DNA from: an uncultured Ruminococcus sp.
GTDB lineage: Bacteria > Bacillota > Clostridia > Oscillospirales > Ruminococcaceae
Length of the DNA: 39,558 bases
Direction: 5' to 3'
Assembly: GCF_946415235.1 (NCBI RefSeq)
Contig: NZ_CAMKRR010000020.1
Coordinates: 1 to 39,558, forward strand
Under the pieces are notes generated by a model that saw only the letters and a list, made by a program, of their open reading frames with translations, made no database searches and had not been told where the DNA came from. The translations under genes and the position numbers were made by a program. This document shows positions 14,597 to 22,264 of this stretch, one piece after another. Each line of letters begins with the position of its first letter. Position 1 is the first letter of the stretch.

Positions 14597-15349
14597 ATGG
14601 AAAACGAATCTATCAAAGTGCTGATTGGAGACAATTCAGCAGCAAACGGAGTAAAAGCAGCAGCAAAATTAAGGGAAAGCGGTATGGTGGCATACACCCG
14701 CAAAATGGAAGGCAGTATTATTTATGACTCTATCATAAATGACAGACCCGACGTTGTGATAACCGCTCTGACAATGCAGGATACGGACGCAATAGCTCTC
14801 ATAAACCGTGTAAAAGAGCAGCTTATAAATGTTCCTGCATTCATTGTAGCATCCAATGTCCGAAACAGCTTTATCGAACGTCAGGTACTCGCAAACGGGG
14901 CGGCATATTTCATGACTGCACCATTTGATCCGGACGAGCTTGCCTCAATAGTCAAATCCGTATGCAGCAAAGCTGTTTCCAAGGCCTGTACCGATACCGA
15001 GATAATGGTCACAGATGTTATACAAAAGATCGGAGTGCCCGCACACATCAAGGGTTATCATTATCTCAGAACCGCTATAATCAGCGCTATAAACAACAGT
15101 CATCTTATGGAAAGCGTTACAAAGCAATTATATCCATGTGTAGCCAAGAAATACGCAACGACCTCATCGCGTGTTGAAAGAGCTATACGCCATGCTATCG
15201 AAATCGCGTGGGACAGAGGGAACAGCGACGTGATAAGCAGCTTCTTCGGATATTCTGTCAAAAGCTACCGCGGACGTCCGACAAATTCCGAATTTATAGC
15301 ACTTATTACCGATAAGATACGCCTGAAGCTCAAAATATCCAAACCATAA
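14597..15349 (+). CDS. spo0A: Spo0A homologue with a degenerate receiver domain
   Basis: A 250-residue protein. The C-terminal domain (about 135-246) is a clear Spo0A effector: [17 protein letters not shown], a recognition region [19 protein letters not shown], and [22 protein letters not shown]. The N-terminal 120 residues keep the receiver outline ([28 protein letters not shown]) but have lost key residues. The phosphoacceptor Asp of the usual VLDIIMP is Ala57, the conserved Lys of the KPFD motif is Ala108, and the first acidic-pocket Asp is Gly11; Asp12 remains. Phosphorelay control through this domain should therefore be impossible. ATG at 14597 follows GAAAGGAG and sits behind a good promoter; a terminator follows. 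It could act as a constitutive or differently gated DNA-binding protein. Whether a second, canonical Spo0A exists cannot be seen here. Confidence 0.9.
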   Translation: MENESIKVLIGDNSAANGVKAAAKLRESGMVAYTRKMEGSIIYDSIINDRPDVVITALTMQDTDAIALINRVKEQLINVPAFIVASNVRNSFIERQVLANGAAYFMTAPFDPDELASIVKSVCSKAVSKACTDTEIMVTDVIQKIGVPAHIKGYHYLRTAIISAINNSHLMESVTKQLYPCVAKKYATTSSRVERAIRHAIEIAWDRGNSDVISSFFGYSVKSYRGRPTNSEFIALITDKIRLKLKISKP

Positions 15350-15402
15350 CTTATATTTTCAAAGTATAAAGCTGACAAAACTTCCTACAACAAACCATGA
15401 AT

Positions 15403-15432
15403 AAAAGTGCCTTTACGGGCACTTTTATTTTT
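15403..15432 (+). terminator. Terminator of the Spo0A homologue
   Basis: AAAAGTGCC, short loop, GGCACTTTT then ATTTTT on the plus strand, about 55 nt after the stop. Confidence 0.88.
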
Positions 15433-15441
15433 CTTCGGATA

Positions 15442-15470
15442 TTGCTATTTTCCGTGAAATATGTTATAAT
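15442..15470 (+). promoter_or_regulatory. Promoter of the orphan PglX C-terminal gene
   Basis: TTGCTA (15442-15447), 17-bp spacer, TATAAT (15465-15470), about 47 nt before the start codon and just after the preceding terminator. Confidence 0.72.
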
Positions 15471-15516
15471 CAGTAAAAACACAGAAATACATCCTAAAAA
15501 AATGCGGGAGAAAGCC

Positions 15517-16392
15517 ATGTCCGAACTTATCTCAAACAAATTCAAAAACTGGGAAAAAATATGCAGTGAGCGCTTTTATAAGCTCAAGGAAAACGAGGAA
15601 AAGCTGAACAGCTTTTTCATTGAGCTGTACGGATTGAGCGATGAGCTTACCCCAGAAGTGGAAGAACGGTACATCACTGTACGAAAAGCCGAATTACAGC
15701 GTGAGATCAAAAGTCTTATAAGCTATGCTGTCGGCTGTATTTTCGGAAGATACTCGCCAGACATGGACGGGCTCTGCTATGCAGGCGGAGAATGGGACGC
15801 TTCCGCTTATTCAACTATTCTCCCCTGCTCTGATAATATAATGACGATAAACAGTACCGATAACGGTCTCTTCCCTGCATTGACAGATTTTTATGAAAAG
15901 ATATACGGCAGCGATACTCTTGAAGAAAACCTCCGCTTCATAGCCGAAGCGATTGATGACGGCGGCGATCCCCGCACTGTCATTTACAGATATCTGCGTA
16001 AGGGCTTTTTTATGGATCACGTTAAGATATACAAGAAAAGGCCTATCTACTGGCAGATCACATCAGGAAGCAAAAGCGGCTTCAAAGCTTTGATGTATTT
16101 ACATCGCTTCAATAATTCGACCTTGACGATCTTAAGGAAGGATCATGCTGTCCCATACTATGAAGGCCTGAAAAAAGAGCTCTCAGAATGTACTGAGAAG
16201 TACAGCTCTTCATCGGGGGCAGAAAAGGCCGCTCTTCGCCGCGATATAAGCCGTTTGAAGGCTTCGCTCCTTGAAATGGAGGGATTTATCCACAGACTGC
16301 GCGAGCTTGAGGATAATAATATCACCTTAGACCTTGATGACGGCGTAAAAGTCAATTACGAAAAGCTCAGTGATATACTCGAAAAAATATGA
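15517..16392 (+). CDS. Stand-alone protein homologous to the C-terminal region of the BREX methylase PglX
   Basis: A 291-residue protein. From about residue 10 it follows the C-terminal part of PglX, the BREX adenine methyltransferase, as I know it: LKENEEKLNSFFIELYGL, SDELTPEVEE, ISYAVGCIFGRYSPD, GLCYAGGEWD, DNIMTI, KIYKKRPIYWQITSGSKSGF, KALMYLHRFN, then a coiled-coil-like helical stretch and NITLDLDDGVKVNYEKL. The methylase catalytic domain (SAM-binding and NPPY-type motifs) is absent, and full PglX is usually near 1,200 residues. The gene has its own promoter, a GGGAG site before ATG 15517 and a terminator, so it is a complete unit and not a pseudogene. No other BREX gene is in the window. 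It might be a target-recognition or regulatory module, a decoy, or a domesticated remnant. The homology is confident; the function is unknown. Confidence 0.82.
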   Translation: MSELISNKFKNWEKICSERFYKLKENEEKLNSFFIELYGLSDELTPEVEERYITVRKAELQREIKSLISYAVGCIFGRYSPDMDGLCYAGGEWDASAYSTILPCSDNIMTINSTDNGLFPALTDFYEKIYGSDTLEENLRFIAEAIDDGGDPRTVIYRYLRKGFFMDHVKIYKKRPIYWQITSGSKSGFKALMYLHRFNNSTLTILRKDHAVPYYEGLKKELSECTEKYSSSSGAEKAALRRDISRLKASLLEMEGFIHRLRELEDNNITLDLDDGVKVNYEKLSDILEKI

Positions 16393-16409
16393 TCTCAGAT
16401 ACAAAGTCA

Positions 16410-16441
16410 AAAAGCTGTATTCGCCTATGAATACAGCTTTT
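16410..16441. terminator. Terminator after the PglX-like gene
   Basis: AAAAGCTGTATTC, 6-nt loop, GAATACAGCTTTT: a 13-bp perfect stem with a T-run, 18 nt past the stop. It may also serve the convergent K+ channel operon more than 190 nt away. The remaining sequence to 16638 holds nothing I can name. Confidence 0.88.
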
Positions 16442-16638
16442 CTGATTTGTCCTTTTTCTTACAAAGGAAACGCCACGGTACGGCAATTGTGCAGATGCCG
16501 CCCCCCTGACTTCGCTCAAATAACAACCCAATTATTTTCGCAAATTAATTATATCACCTATAGCTACAGTTGTCAATAAGAATGAGGAGCATTTATACAA
16601 TCCTTACAAAATAAACATCAATTTTTTTTACTGATATT

Positions 16639-17613
16639 TTATGCTTTTATGAGCTTGTCCGTCTTGACGATTATTATATCGTTCTTTTTAAGCTTAAGTA
16701 TATCGTTGGGGACAATAGTCATTTCCCCGCGTAGTATAACAAGGATACGGATATTGTAGTTTTCGGTGACTTCCGCAACAGTCAGCCCCTTGAAGCTGCT
16801 CTTGTCATCTATAAATATCTCGCCGACATCGTTTACATCGCTGAATCTTACGTCAGAATACTGCTTTTTGGTGTACTGCTCAACAAATCCCGCACTTATG
16901 ATACCTGTCGGGATAGCAACTACTCCGACTCCGAGAAAGGCGATAAGTATCGCCATTATCTTGCCTATTACCGTGATCGGATAGATATCGCCGTAGCCAA
17001 CGGTCAGAAGTGTTGAAACGCTCCACCATACCCCCGAAAAAGCGTTCCTGAAGGCTTCGGGCTGAGCTTCGTGCTCGGCACTGTAAATACCGAGAGATGA
17101 AGCCAGCATAAGCACTATTATGATAAATACCGACGAAAAGATCTGGTTCTTCTTTTCAATAAGGACCGATGTTATAACATGGAATGAATCATAGTGGGCA
17201 TTGACCCTGAAAAGATGAAGTATCCTCACTACTCTCAGCATTCTGAAAACTATAAAACCGTCAAGGAAAAAGAACGGAAGTATAGTCAGAAGATCAACTA
17301 TACCGTCAAAGGAATGAAGAAATCTAAGCTGAGCGCCTATGCCTTTTTTCTCGGGATATAGATATCCTGCCGTCCAGATACGCAGTATATACTCGATACA
17401 GAAAAAGAACACTGTCACAGCTTCCACAACTCTGAACAGCGGCCTTAACCCTGAAAGCTCCTCAAAGGTGTCAAGAAAGACAGTAAGTATATTCAGTATG
17501 ATTATGATTACTATGAACCAGTCGAACAAACGGCTTATCAGATCGTTCTTGTTACCTATCTGAATGATATCAAATATTCGCCTTTTAGGAGATTTTCTAA
17601 TGCTTTCACCCAA
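16639..17613 (-). CDS. Voltage-gated-type potassium channel with a TrkA-C domain
   Basis: A 324-residue membrane protein of the six-helix ion-channel family. It has membrane segments S1-S4, with Arg-rich S4 FRMLRVVRILHLFRV, then S5, a pore loop with selectivity filter TVGYGD (about 203-208), S6 (AILIAFLGVGVVAIPTGI), and a cytoplasmic TrkA-C-like tail of about 80 residues (VILRGEMTIVPNDILKLKKND). The start appears to be TTG at 17613 inside the last codons of dGTPase: GGAG lies upstream and no later Met precedes S4, so an 8-nt overlap with coupled translation is likely. It is the last gene of the AraC, GT-C, SfsA, dGTPase operon. Likely role: K+ conductance gated by voltage or ligand. Confidence 0.9.
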   Translation of the reverse strand: MGESIRKSPKRRIFDIIQIGNKNDLISRLFDWFIVIIIILNILTVFLDTFEELSGLRPLFRVVEAVTVFFFCIEYILRIWTAGYLYPEKKGIGAQLRFLHSFDGIVDLLTILPFFFLDGFIVFRMLRVVRILHLFRVNAHYDSFHVITSVLIEKKNQIFSSVFIIIVLMLASSLGIYSAEHEAQPEAFRNAFSGVWWSVSTLLTVGYGDIYPITVIGKIMAILIAFLGVGVVAIPTGIISAGFVEQYTKKQYSDVRFSDVNDVGEIFIDDKSSFKGLTVAEVTENYNIRILVILRGEMTIVPNDILKLKKNDIIIVKTDKLIKA

Positions 17614-19027
17614 TTCCGCTCAACTCCGTATAAAGTTTTTTCGCATAGCCGTCCGTCATTCCGCAGAGATAGTCCGTAACGAGCATGAGCCTGAGATATA
17701 GCTTTTCCTTTTCACTTTTTCCCTCGGAGCTTATCCTGTAGGCTCTGATATAGTTTTCGGATATCAGGCGCATAACACGCTTTTCAATGAAAGAGCTGCC
17801 GTACTCGGTGTCAAAAACCACAACAGCGGACGTAATTTTGCTCAAAAGAAACTCATATATCTCCCCTGCCGCTATTTCAAGGGAATATATCTCCTTTGAA
17901 CAGAAAACAAAGCGGTATGCCATATCTCCGAGCGCAAAGGCTAAGGTACCGGCGTCGGAAGCCGCAAGCAGCTCCTTCGGAAATGTTCCTGCCATGATAT
18001 CATTGTAATTTTCAATGAATGAGGAAGCCGCACATCTGAGCAGAAGCCCCTGAACATATATTATCCAGCGCTGTACCGCATTATGCTCGGGAGACGAAAG
18101 GTTCTTTTCAACAGCCTGTATGTAGTAATATTCAAGCCTGCTAACAGCCTTTTCAAACATAGTCCTCTCGTTATCCCCGCACTTCGGCAGATACGTATTT
18201 TTCAGCTCATATACGAGCCTTGAATAAGTTATGAAGCCCTTTTTTACTGCGTCCTCGATATCAGCGGTCTTATAGGCTATATCATCTGCGGCTTCAAGTA
18301 TGAATGCCAGCGGATGCCTGCATCCTACAGCACCCGTACTGCTGACGATATCCTCGAATATCTCCCTGTCGGCATAGTAATAGCCCATTTTCTTATCCTT
18401 TATATTTCCGCTTTTCTTATTAATAGCAGTCGAGGGTACGGGATACTTTATTATGGTATTCAGCAGGCCATAGGTCAGGTTCATGCCGTTCTCGTCAACG
18501 AGAAAATGAAGCTTCGTAAGCAGCCTGAGAGCCTGTGCATTGCCCTCAAAATGGTACATATCCTCACACATCTGCGGGTCTAATATCTCACTCAGCTTCT
18601 TTCCGCCGAGTTCAAGCTTCGGAAGATTTCTCACGAACCAGTCGCGGACATAATCCTCACCAAAGTGACCGAAAGGCGGGTTTCCGATGTCGTGTATCAG
18701 TCCTGCACATTCGAGTATACTGCATATCTTCTCAATATCCTGCTCCTCAAGCTCATTATCAATATTATCCGCAAATATATTGCGGAATATCATCTGTCCG
18801 AGGGACTTTGCAAAGGACGACACTTCAAGGGAGTGGGTAAGACGTGTACGCACAAAGTCTCCCCTGTCAAGGGGGAACACCTGTGTCTTGTCCTGAAGCC
18901 GCCTGAAAGAAGCACTTCCGATTATCCTGTGATAATCCCTCTGAAACTCATTGCGCGGATCGTTGCTGACAGAGGTCGTGGAATAACCCCTGCGTCTTTT
19001 TTCACATAATAACTTTTTCCAGTTCAT
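17606..19027 (-). CDS. dgt: Deoxyguanosinetriphosphate triphosphohydrolase (dGTPase), HD superfamily
   Basis: A 473-residue HD-domain enzyme that hydrolyses dGTP (or dNTPs) to the deoxynucleoside and tripolyphosphate. It shows FQRDYHRIIGSASFRRLQDKTQVFPL, the metal ligands in RLTHSLEVSSFA (His) and LIHDIGNPPFGHFGE (HD), and EAADDIAYKTADIEDAVKKG (Asp). ATG at 19027 lies within the end of sfsA (26-nt overlap), with GGAG 7 nt upstream. Its stop overlaps the K+ channel start. Length and motifs fit the non-E. coli dGTPase branch. Role: dNTP pool control, possibly antiphage, which is known for some members but not shown here. Confidence 0.93.
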   Translation of the reverse strand: MNWKKLLCEKRRRGYSTTSVSNDPRNEFQRDYHRIIGSASFRRLQDKTQVFPLDRGDFVRTRLTHSLEVSSFAKSLGQMIFRNIFADNIDNELEEQDIEKICSILECAGLIHDIGNPPFGHFGEDYVRDWFVRNLPKLELGGKKLSEILDPQMCEDMYHFEGNAQALRLLTKLHFLVDENGMNLTYGLLNTIIKYPVPSTAINKKSGNIKDKKMGYYYADREIFEDIVSSTGAVGCRHPLAFILEAADDIAYKTADIEDAVKKGFITYSRLVYELKNTYLPKCGDNERTMFEKAVSRLEYYYIQAVEKNLSSPEHNAVQRWIIYVQGLLLRCAASSFIENYNDIMAGTFPKELLAASDAGTLAFALGDMAYRFVFCSKEIYSLEIAAGEIYEFLLSKITSAVVVFDTEYGSSFIEKRVMRLISENYIRAYRISSEGKSEKEKLYLRLMLVTDYLCGMTDGYAKKLYTELSGIG

Positions 19028-19730
19028 AATTAAGCTCCGTATTGATTTTAATAGGCTTATCTATCGTGATACTGTCAGGAAGAACGATACAATCGTATGC
19101 GAGCAGTTCAACGCCCTCTGCCTCAGCATTTCTCAGCGCTTCGCCGAATTCTCTGTGAGTTGAATCGTTCGGGCGGAACAGCTTTATTCCTTTCATCTGT
19201 ATAACAAAGAGGATATATGCTCCGTATCCTGCTTTATGAGCCTTGATAAGCTCATTTACGTGTTTGAGGCCGCGCTCGGTGGGGGCATCGGGGAACAGCG
19301 CCTTTCCATCCTGTTCAAGAGTAACTCCCTTGACTTCAAGGAATGACTTTTTTCCATTGTCATCTATCATAAAGTCGAAGCGCGAATCTCCGTATGTAAA
19401 TTCACGCCTTATTTCAGCGCTTTTTGAGAAAAGCTCACCTTTTTTGAGCCACTCCTCGGCCGCAGCATTGGGTATCTGCGAATCCATATTGACTAAAAGC
19501 GGCTGTTTGCCCTCACGCTGCTTTTCAACTGCCACAAGATCATATTTTGTCCTGCGCTCGGGCTTATCGGACTCTTCAAGATATACGGTGCAGCCCTTTA
19601 TCAGCAGCTCCCTGCACCGTCCTGTATTTTTCACGTGAACGGTCTCTCTCCGTCCGTCTATGAGCACATTGGCTATGAATCTGTTCGGACGGTCGATAAA
19701 CTCAGCTTTCTTTATATGATGGTATAACAT
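19002..19730 (-). CDS. sfsA: Sugar fermentation stimulation protein A (SfsA)
   Basis: A 242-residue protein with the full SfsA layout. An N-terminal OB-like domain (RPNRFIANVLIDG, VHVKNTGRCRELL) is followed by a nuclease-like domain (SRFDFMIDDNGKKSFLEVKGVTLE, FPDAPTERGLKHVNELI, GYGAYILFVIQMK). ATG at 19730 is preferred to a start 38 residues earlier because the family begins just there; the ribosome binding site GGAAAAG is weak. It overlaps the preceding gene by 29 nt and dgt by 26 nt, so translation is probably coupled. Family role: described as a nucleic-acid-binding protein affecting maltose metabolism in E. coli; the biochemical activity is unsettled. Confidence 0.93.
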   Translation of the reverse strand: MLYHHIKKAEFIDRPNRFIANVLIDGRRETVHVKNTGRCRELLIKGCTVYLEESDKPERRTKYDLVAVEKQREGKQPLLVNMDSQIPNAAAEEWLKKGELFSKSAEIRREFTYGDSRFDFMIDDNGKKSFLEVKGVTLEQDGKALFPDAPTERGLKHVNELIKAHKAGYGAYILFVIQMKGIKLFRPNDSTHREFGEALRNAEAEGVELLAYDCIVLPDSITIDKPIKINTELNYELEKVIM

Positions 19731-21342
19731 AATCTTTTCCGTACAATTCTCTGTAGGTATCCATGGTGCAGTAAACGAACACGTCTGTTGTGACGTCCTT
19801 GTCCTTGAATATCTTTCTGCCCTTTCCGTGATACGCCTCTGCAATGTATTTTTCTGTCAAACCGAAAGTTTTGCATATATCCGATACCTCCAGCGGTGAA
19901 TCACATATCATGAAATCGGGAGCACCGAATGAGCGCATATACTCAAGCTCTGTCTTTATATCCTCTTCCGTTGCCATTATATGGGACATATAGGTCTGAT
20001 CCTTATACATATTATAATATATATTTTTATCAAAATATGCCTCGGAAGCAAATGCGGAAGCCGAAAATACGTGTGTATCCGTCTTGCTCCACGACGCAAG
20101 AAGCTTTCTGTCCTCAAGACCGTTATCCTTTATCCATCGGGCAAGTCCCACAGACGCGTCATACGGCATGGTAAGCTCCCTGTAATAGCTGCATCCGTCC
20201 CAGTAAAGATTTATACATATGAAAGCAGCTGCGGCAATTGAAACGATCTTTTTGAAAAGGCTTTCCGACAAACCTGCTTTCACCAACGGTTCGCTTATCT
20301 CGCTGAGCCTGATGGGCTCTTTTTCCTCTGCCGTCCAGAGTATAAAAATGAGGAACATAAGGAATATCCCGAAATGATGAGCATATGAGTATGAAGTCAG
20401 AATAAAGGATACAAAAAGATATGGTATCAGCAGCTCTGCGGCCATTTTTCTCCTGTGACAAATCCTGAGGAGTACAGCCCATATTATCGCCGAAATAACA
20501 ACAGCTCCGACGACTTCTCCTATGGGATTTTTCTCTTTCTGAAGATTTATGAGCTGCGAGGAGAAGGAAGTAAACATAGTCTCTGACGGTATGTAGAACC
20601 ATGTAAGCAGGAAGGTAACAAAAATGCTGTGGTTCCTCGCACTGACGATACTTGTTCCGAAGGCGTCGGATCTCGGGATAATATCTGCTATCACAAGCAA
20701 TGCACCGGCAAGAAGTATCACATAAGATACAAGCAGCTTTGTATTCTTCAAAACATCTGAAAGTCCGTTTTTAAGGCTTCTCTGCCTTATGCACTCGCCT
20801 GTCATGTCCGAAACGACTATACCGCCTGCCATAGCGATACCGTAGGAATGTCCGAGACACATCACAAAAAGAGACATGATATATAAAAACGGCTTTTCCT
20901 TGCGTTTTTTGTAAGCCATTGCCGTCAAAAGGCAGCCGAGCAGAAGAAGTATATAAGGCCTCGACACTACCGCATACTGATAAATGAGATAAAAACTGAG
21001 CGGCATTATCGTCTTCATAAAGCGGCTGAACGGTGAACGGAATTCGATTATGATAATTACCGCTTCATACAGGAAAAACTGCACAGCTTTAAGGGATACA
21101 GAATAAGGAACTCCAAGCGCTATAACGCCCTTAATCAGCAGATGCCAAAGCGGCGGATGTCCCTCATAATGCGGAAGATAGAACAAAATATCGTGCAGTG
21201 ATGCGTCTCGGGCGATAAGATATGCCTGAGCCTCATCGTACCAGGTTTCATGAAAAATTAGTCCCATAAGCACTGCTGCCGAAAGTATCGCCGTAACGAT
21301 ACAGCTTGTAATAAACTCTTTTCTGTTGTTTTTTGTACTCAT
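19702..21342 (-). CDS. Polytopic GT-C-like glycosyltransferase (predicted)
   Basis: A 546-residue protein with about ten to twelve membrane helices. After the first helix comes HETWYDEAQAYLIARD (acidic pair Asp36-Glu37), then FYLPHYEGHPPLWHLL. Both resemble the first extracytoplasmic loop of GT-C transferases (ArnT/PMT-like), where an acidic residue is catalytic and lipid-phosphate sugars are donors. A soluble C-terminal domain of about 130 residues follows (ASVGLARWIKDN, DRKLLASWSKTDTHVFS). ATG at 21342 comes 2 nt after the AraC gene stop. The acceptor and sugar are unknown, and family-level assignment is less certain than the fold class. Confidence 0.68.
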   Translation of the reverse strand: MSTKNNRKEFITSCIVTAILSAAVLMGLIFHETWYDEAQAYLIARDASLHDILFYLPHYEGHPPLWHLLIKGVIALGVPYSVSLKAVQFFLYEAVIIIIEFRSPFSRFMKTIMPLSFYLIYQYAVVSRPYILLLLGCLLTAMAYKKRKEKPFLYIMSLFVMCLGHSYGIAMAGGIVVSDMTGECIRQRSLKNGLSDVLKNTKLLVSYVILLAGALLVIADIIPRSDAFGTSIVSARNHSIFVTFLLTWFYIPSETMFTSFSSQLINLQKEKNPIGEVVGAVVISAIIWAVLLRICHRRKMAAELLIPYLFVSFILTSYSYAHHFGIFLMFLIFILWTAEEKEPIRLSEISEPLVKAGLSESLFKKIVSIAAAAFICINLYWDGCSYYRELTMPYDASVGLARWIKDNGLEDRKLLASWSKTDTHVFSASAFASEAYFDKNIYYNMYKDQTYMSHIMATEEDIKTELEYMRSFGAPDFMICDSPLEVSDICKTFGLTEKYIAEAYHGKGRKIFKDKDVTTDVFVYCTMDTYRELYGKDYVIPSYKES

Positions 21343-21344
21343 TT

Positions 21345-22106
21345 CTATACCTTTTTCTTGTTTTCTTCGAGAACTTTAAGATAATGAAGCTCCCTATACT
21401 TTTTTGGTGTTATCCCGTTAACTTTCCTGAAAACGCTTATAAAGGCGCTCTGTGAGGAAAAACCGAGTGCAAGTGATATGTCAAGACATGAAAACTCCGA
21501 ATCGGTAAGCAGATTTTCGGCGGTTGTAACTCTTGCCTTTATAATGAACGATTTGATGCTCATGCCCGTTTCCTTTGAGAAAAGCTTGGACAGATACGAG
21601 GAATTGAGCCCTACATGATCCGCAAGAAGCTTCAATGTCAGCTCCTCATGCAGATGTTCGTATATATAATCTATGCATTTGCGTACATGAAGGGATATTA
21701 CATTATCCTTTTTCAGTGTTTTCATGCGCTCCGCAAAATCCAGCTGCATTTCAAGGAAAAGGTCTATTATCATTTCCACGTTGTTCAGCTTATCAGCCCT
21801 CTGTATATAGATATCACTGAGAGTATATGCCGCATCGTGTCCGAGACCGCCTTCAATGCAGAAGCGGGCGACCATAGCTACCGAAGTAACGAAATGATAC
21901 ATTATGTTTCTGACAGGATCGTCCGAAAGAGTCCCCTTTCCTGCAAAGAAATTTTTCCTTATCCTTTCAAAATTCGCCTTTACAGCTTCAATATCCCCTG
22001 CTCTGACCGATCTGTAAACATTCAGCTCACGCTCGAAGGGACTCCTTGTAAAGCCGTAATTCCGCTGAATATAGAGCCTGTAATTAAGATCGCGGTCTGT
22101 TTTCAT
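21345..22106 (-). CDS. AraC family transcriptional regulator
   Basis: A 253-residue regulator. The N-terminal 150 residues are helical and unassigned. The C-terminal AraC/XylS domain carries both helix-turn-helix units: LTLKLLADHVGLNSSYLSKLFSKETGMSIKSFI and LDISLALGFSSQSAFISVFRKVNGITPKKYRE. ATG at 22106 is chosen because GAGGTGAGACT precedes it; an in-frame ATG ten codons earlier has no site. It heads the operon to the K+ channel and is divergent from the MATE gene, with interlocking promoters. The effector is unknown. Confidence 0.92.
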   Translation of the reverse strand: MKTDRDLNYRLYIQRNYGFTRSPFERELNVYRSVRAGDIEAVKANFERIRKNFFAGKGTLSDDPVRNIMYHFVTSVAMVARFCIEGGLGHDAAYTLSDIYIQRADKLNNVEMIIDLFLEMQLDFAERMKTLKKDNVISLHVRKCIDYIYEHLHEELTLKLLADHVGLNSSYLSKLFSKETGMSIKSFIIKARVTTAENLLTDSEFSCLDISLALGFSSQSAFISVFRKVNGITPKKYRELHYLKVLEENKKKV

Positions 22107-22152
22107 AGTCTCACCTCTTTTTGCTTTATCGCCCATATTTTGTTATATTTCT

Positions 22153-22181
22153 ATTATAGCCCATTTTTGACAAAAAAGCAA
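22153..22181 (-). promoter_or_regulatory. Promoter of the AraC-to-K+ channel operon
   Basis: Minus strand TTGCTT (22176-22181), 17-bp spacer, TATAAT (22153-22158). Its -35 lies inside the spacer of the divergent MATE promoter, so the two promoters interfere physically. Confidence 0.68.
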
Positions 22182-22196
22182 TATTTCTGATATAAT
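22167..22196 (+). promoter_or_regulatory. Promoter of the MATE transporter gene
   Basis: TTGACA (22167-22172), 18-bp spacer, TATAAT (22191-22196); both hexamers are consensus. It overlaps the divergent AraC-operon promoter. Confidence 0.8.
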
Positions 22197-22264
22197 TTCT
22201 TCACCCTTTTTATTATAATAAACACAATAAAACCCATATCACGTTGATTCAAGGGGGTGTTCCC

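Noticed and set aside
16639..19027. dGTPase plus K+ channel as a proven antiphage system
   Set aside because: Both proteins have ordinary housekeeping roles and no defence-specific domain was seen. It is kept only as a low-interest hypothesis.
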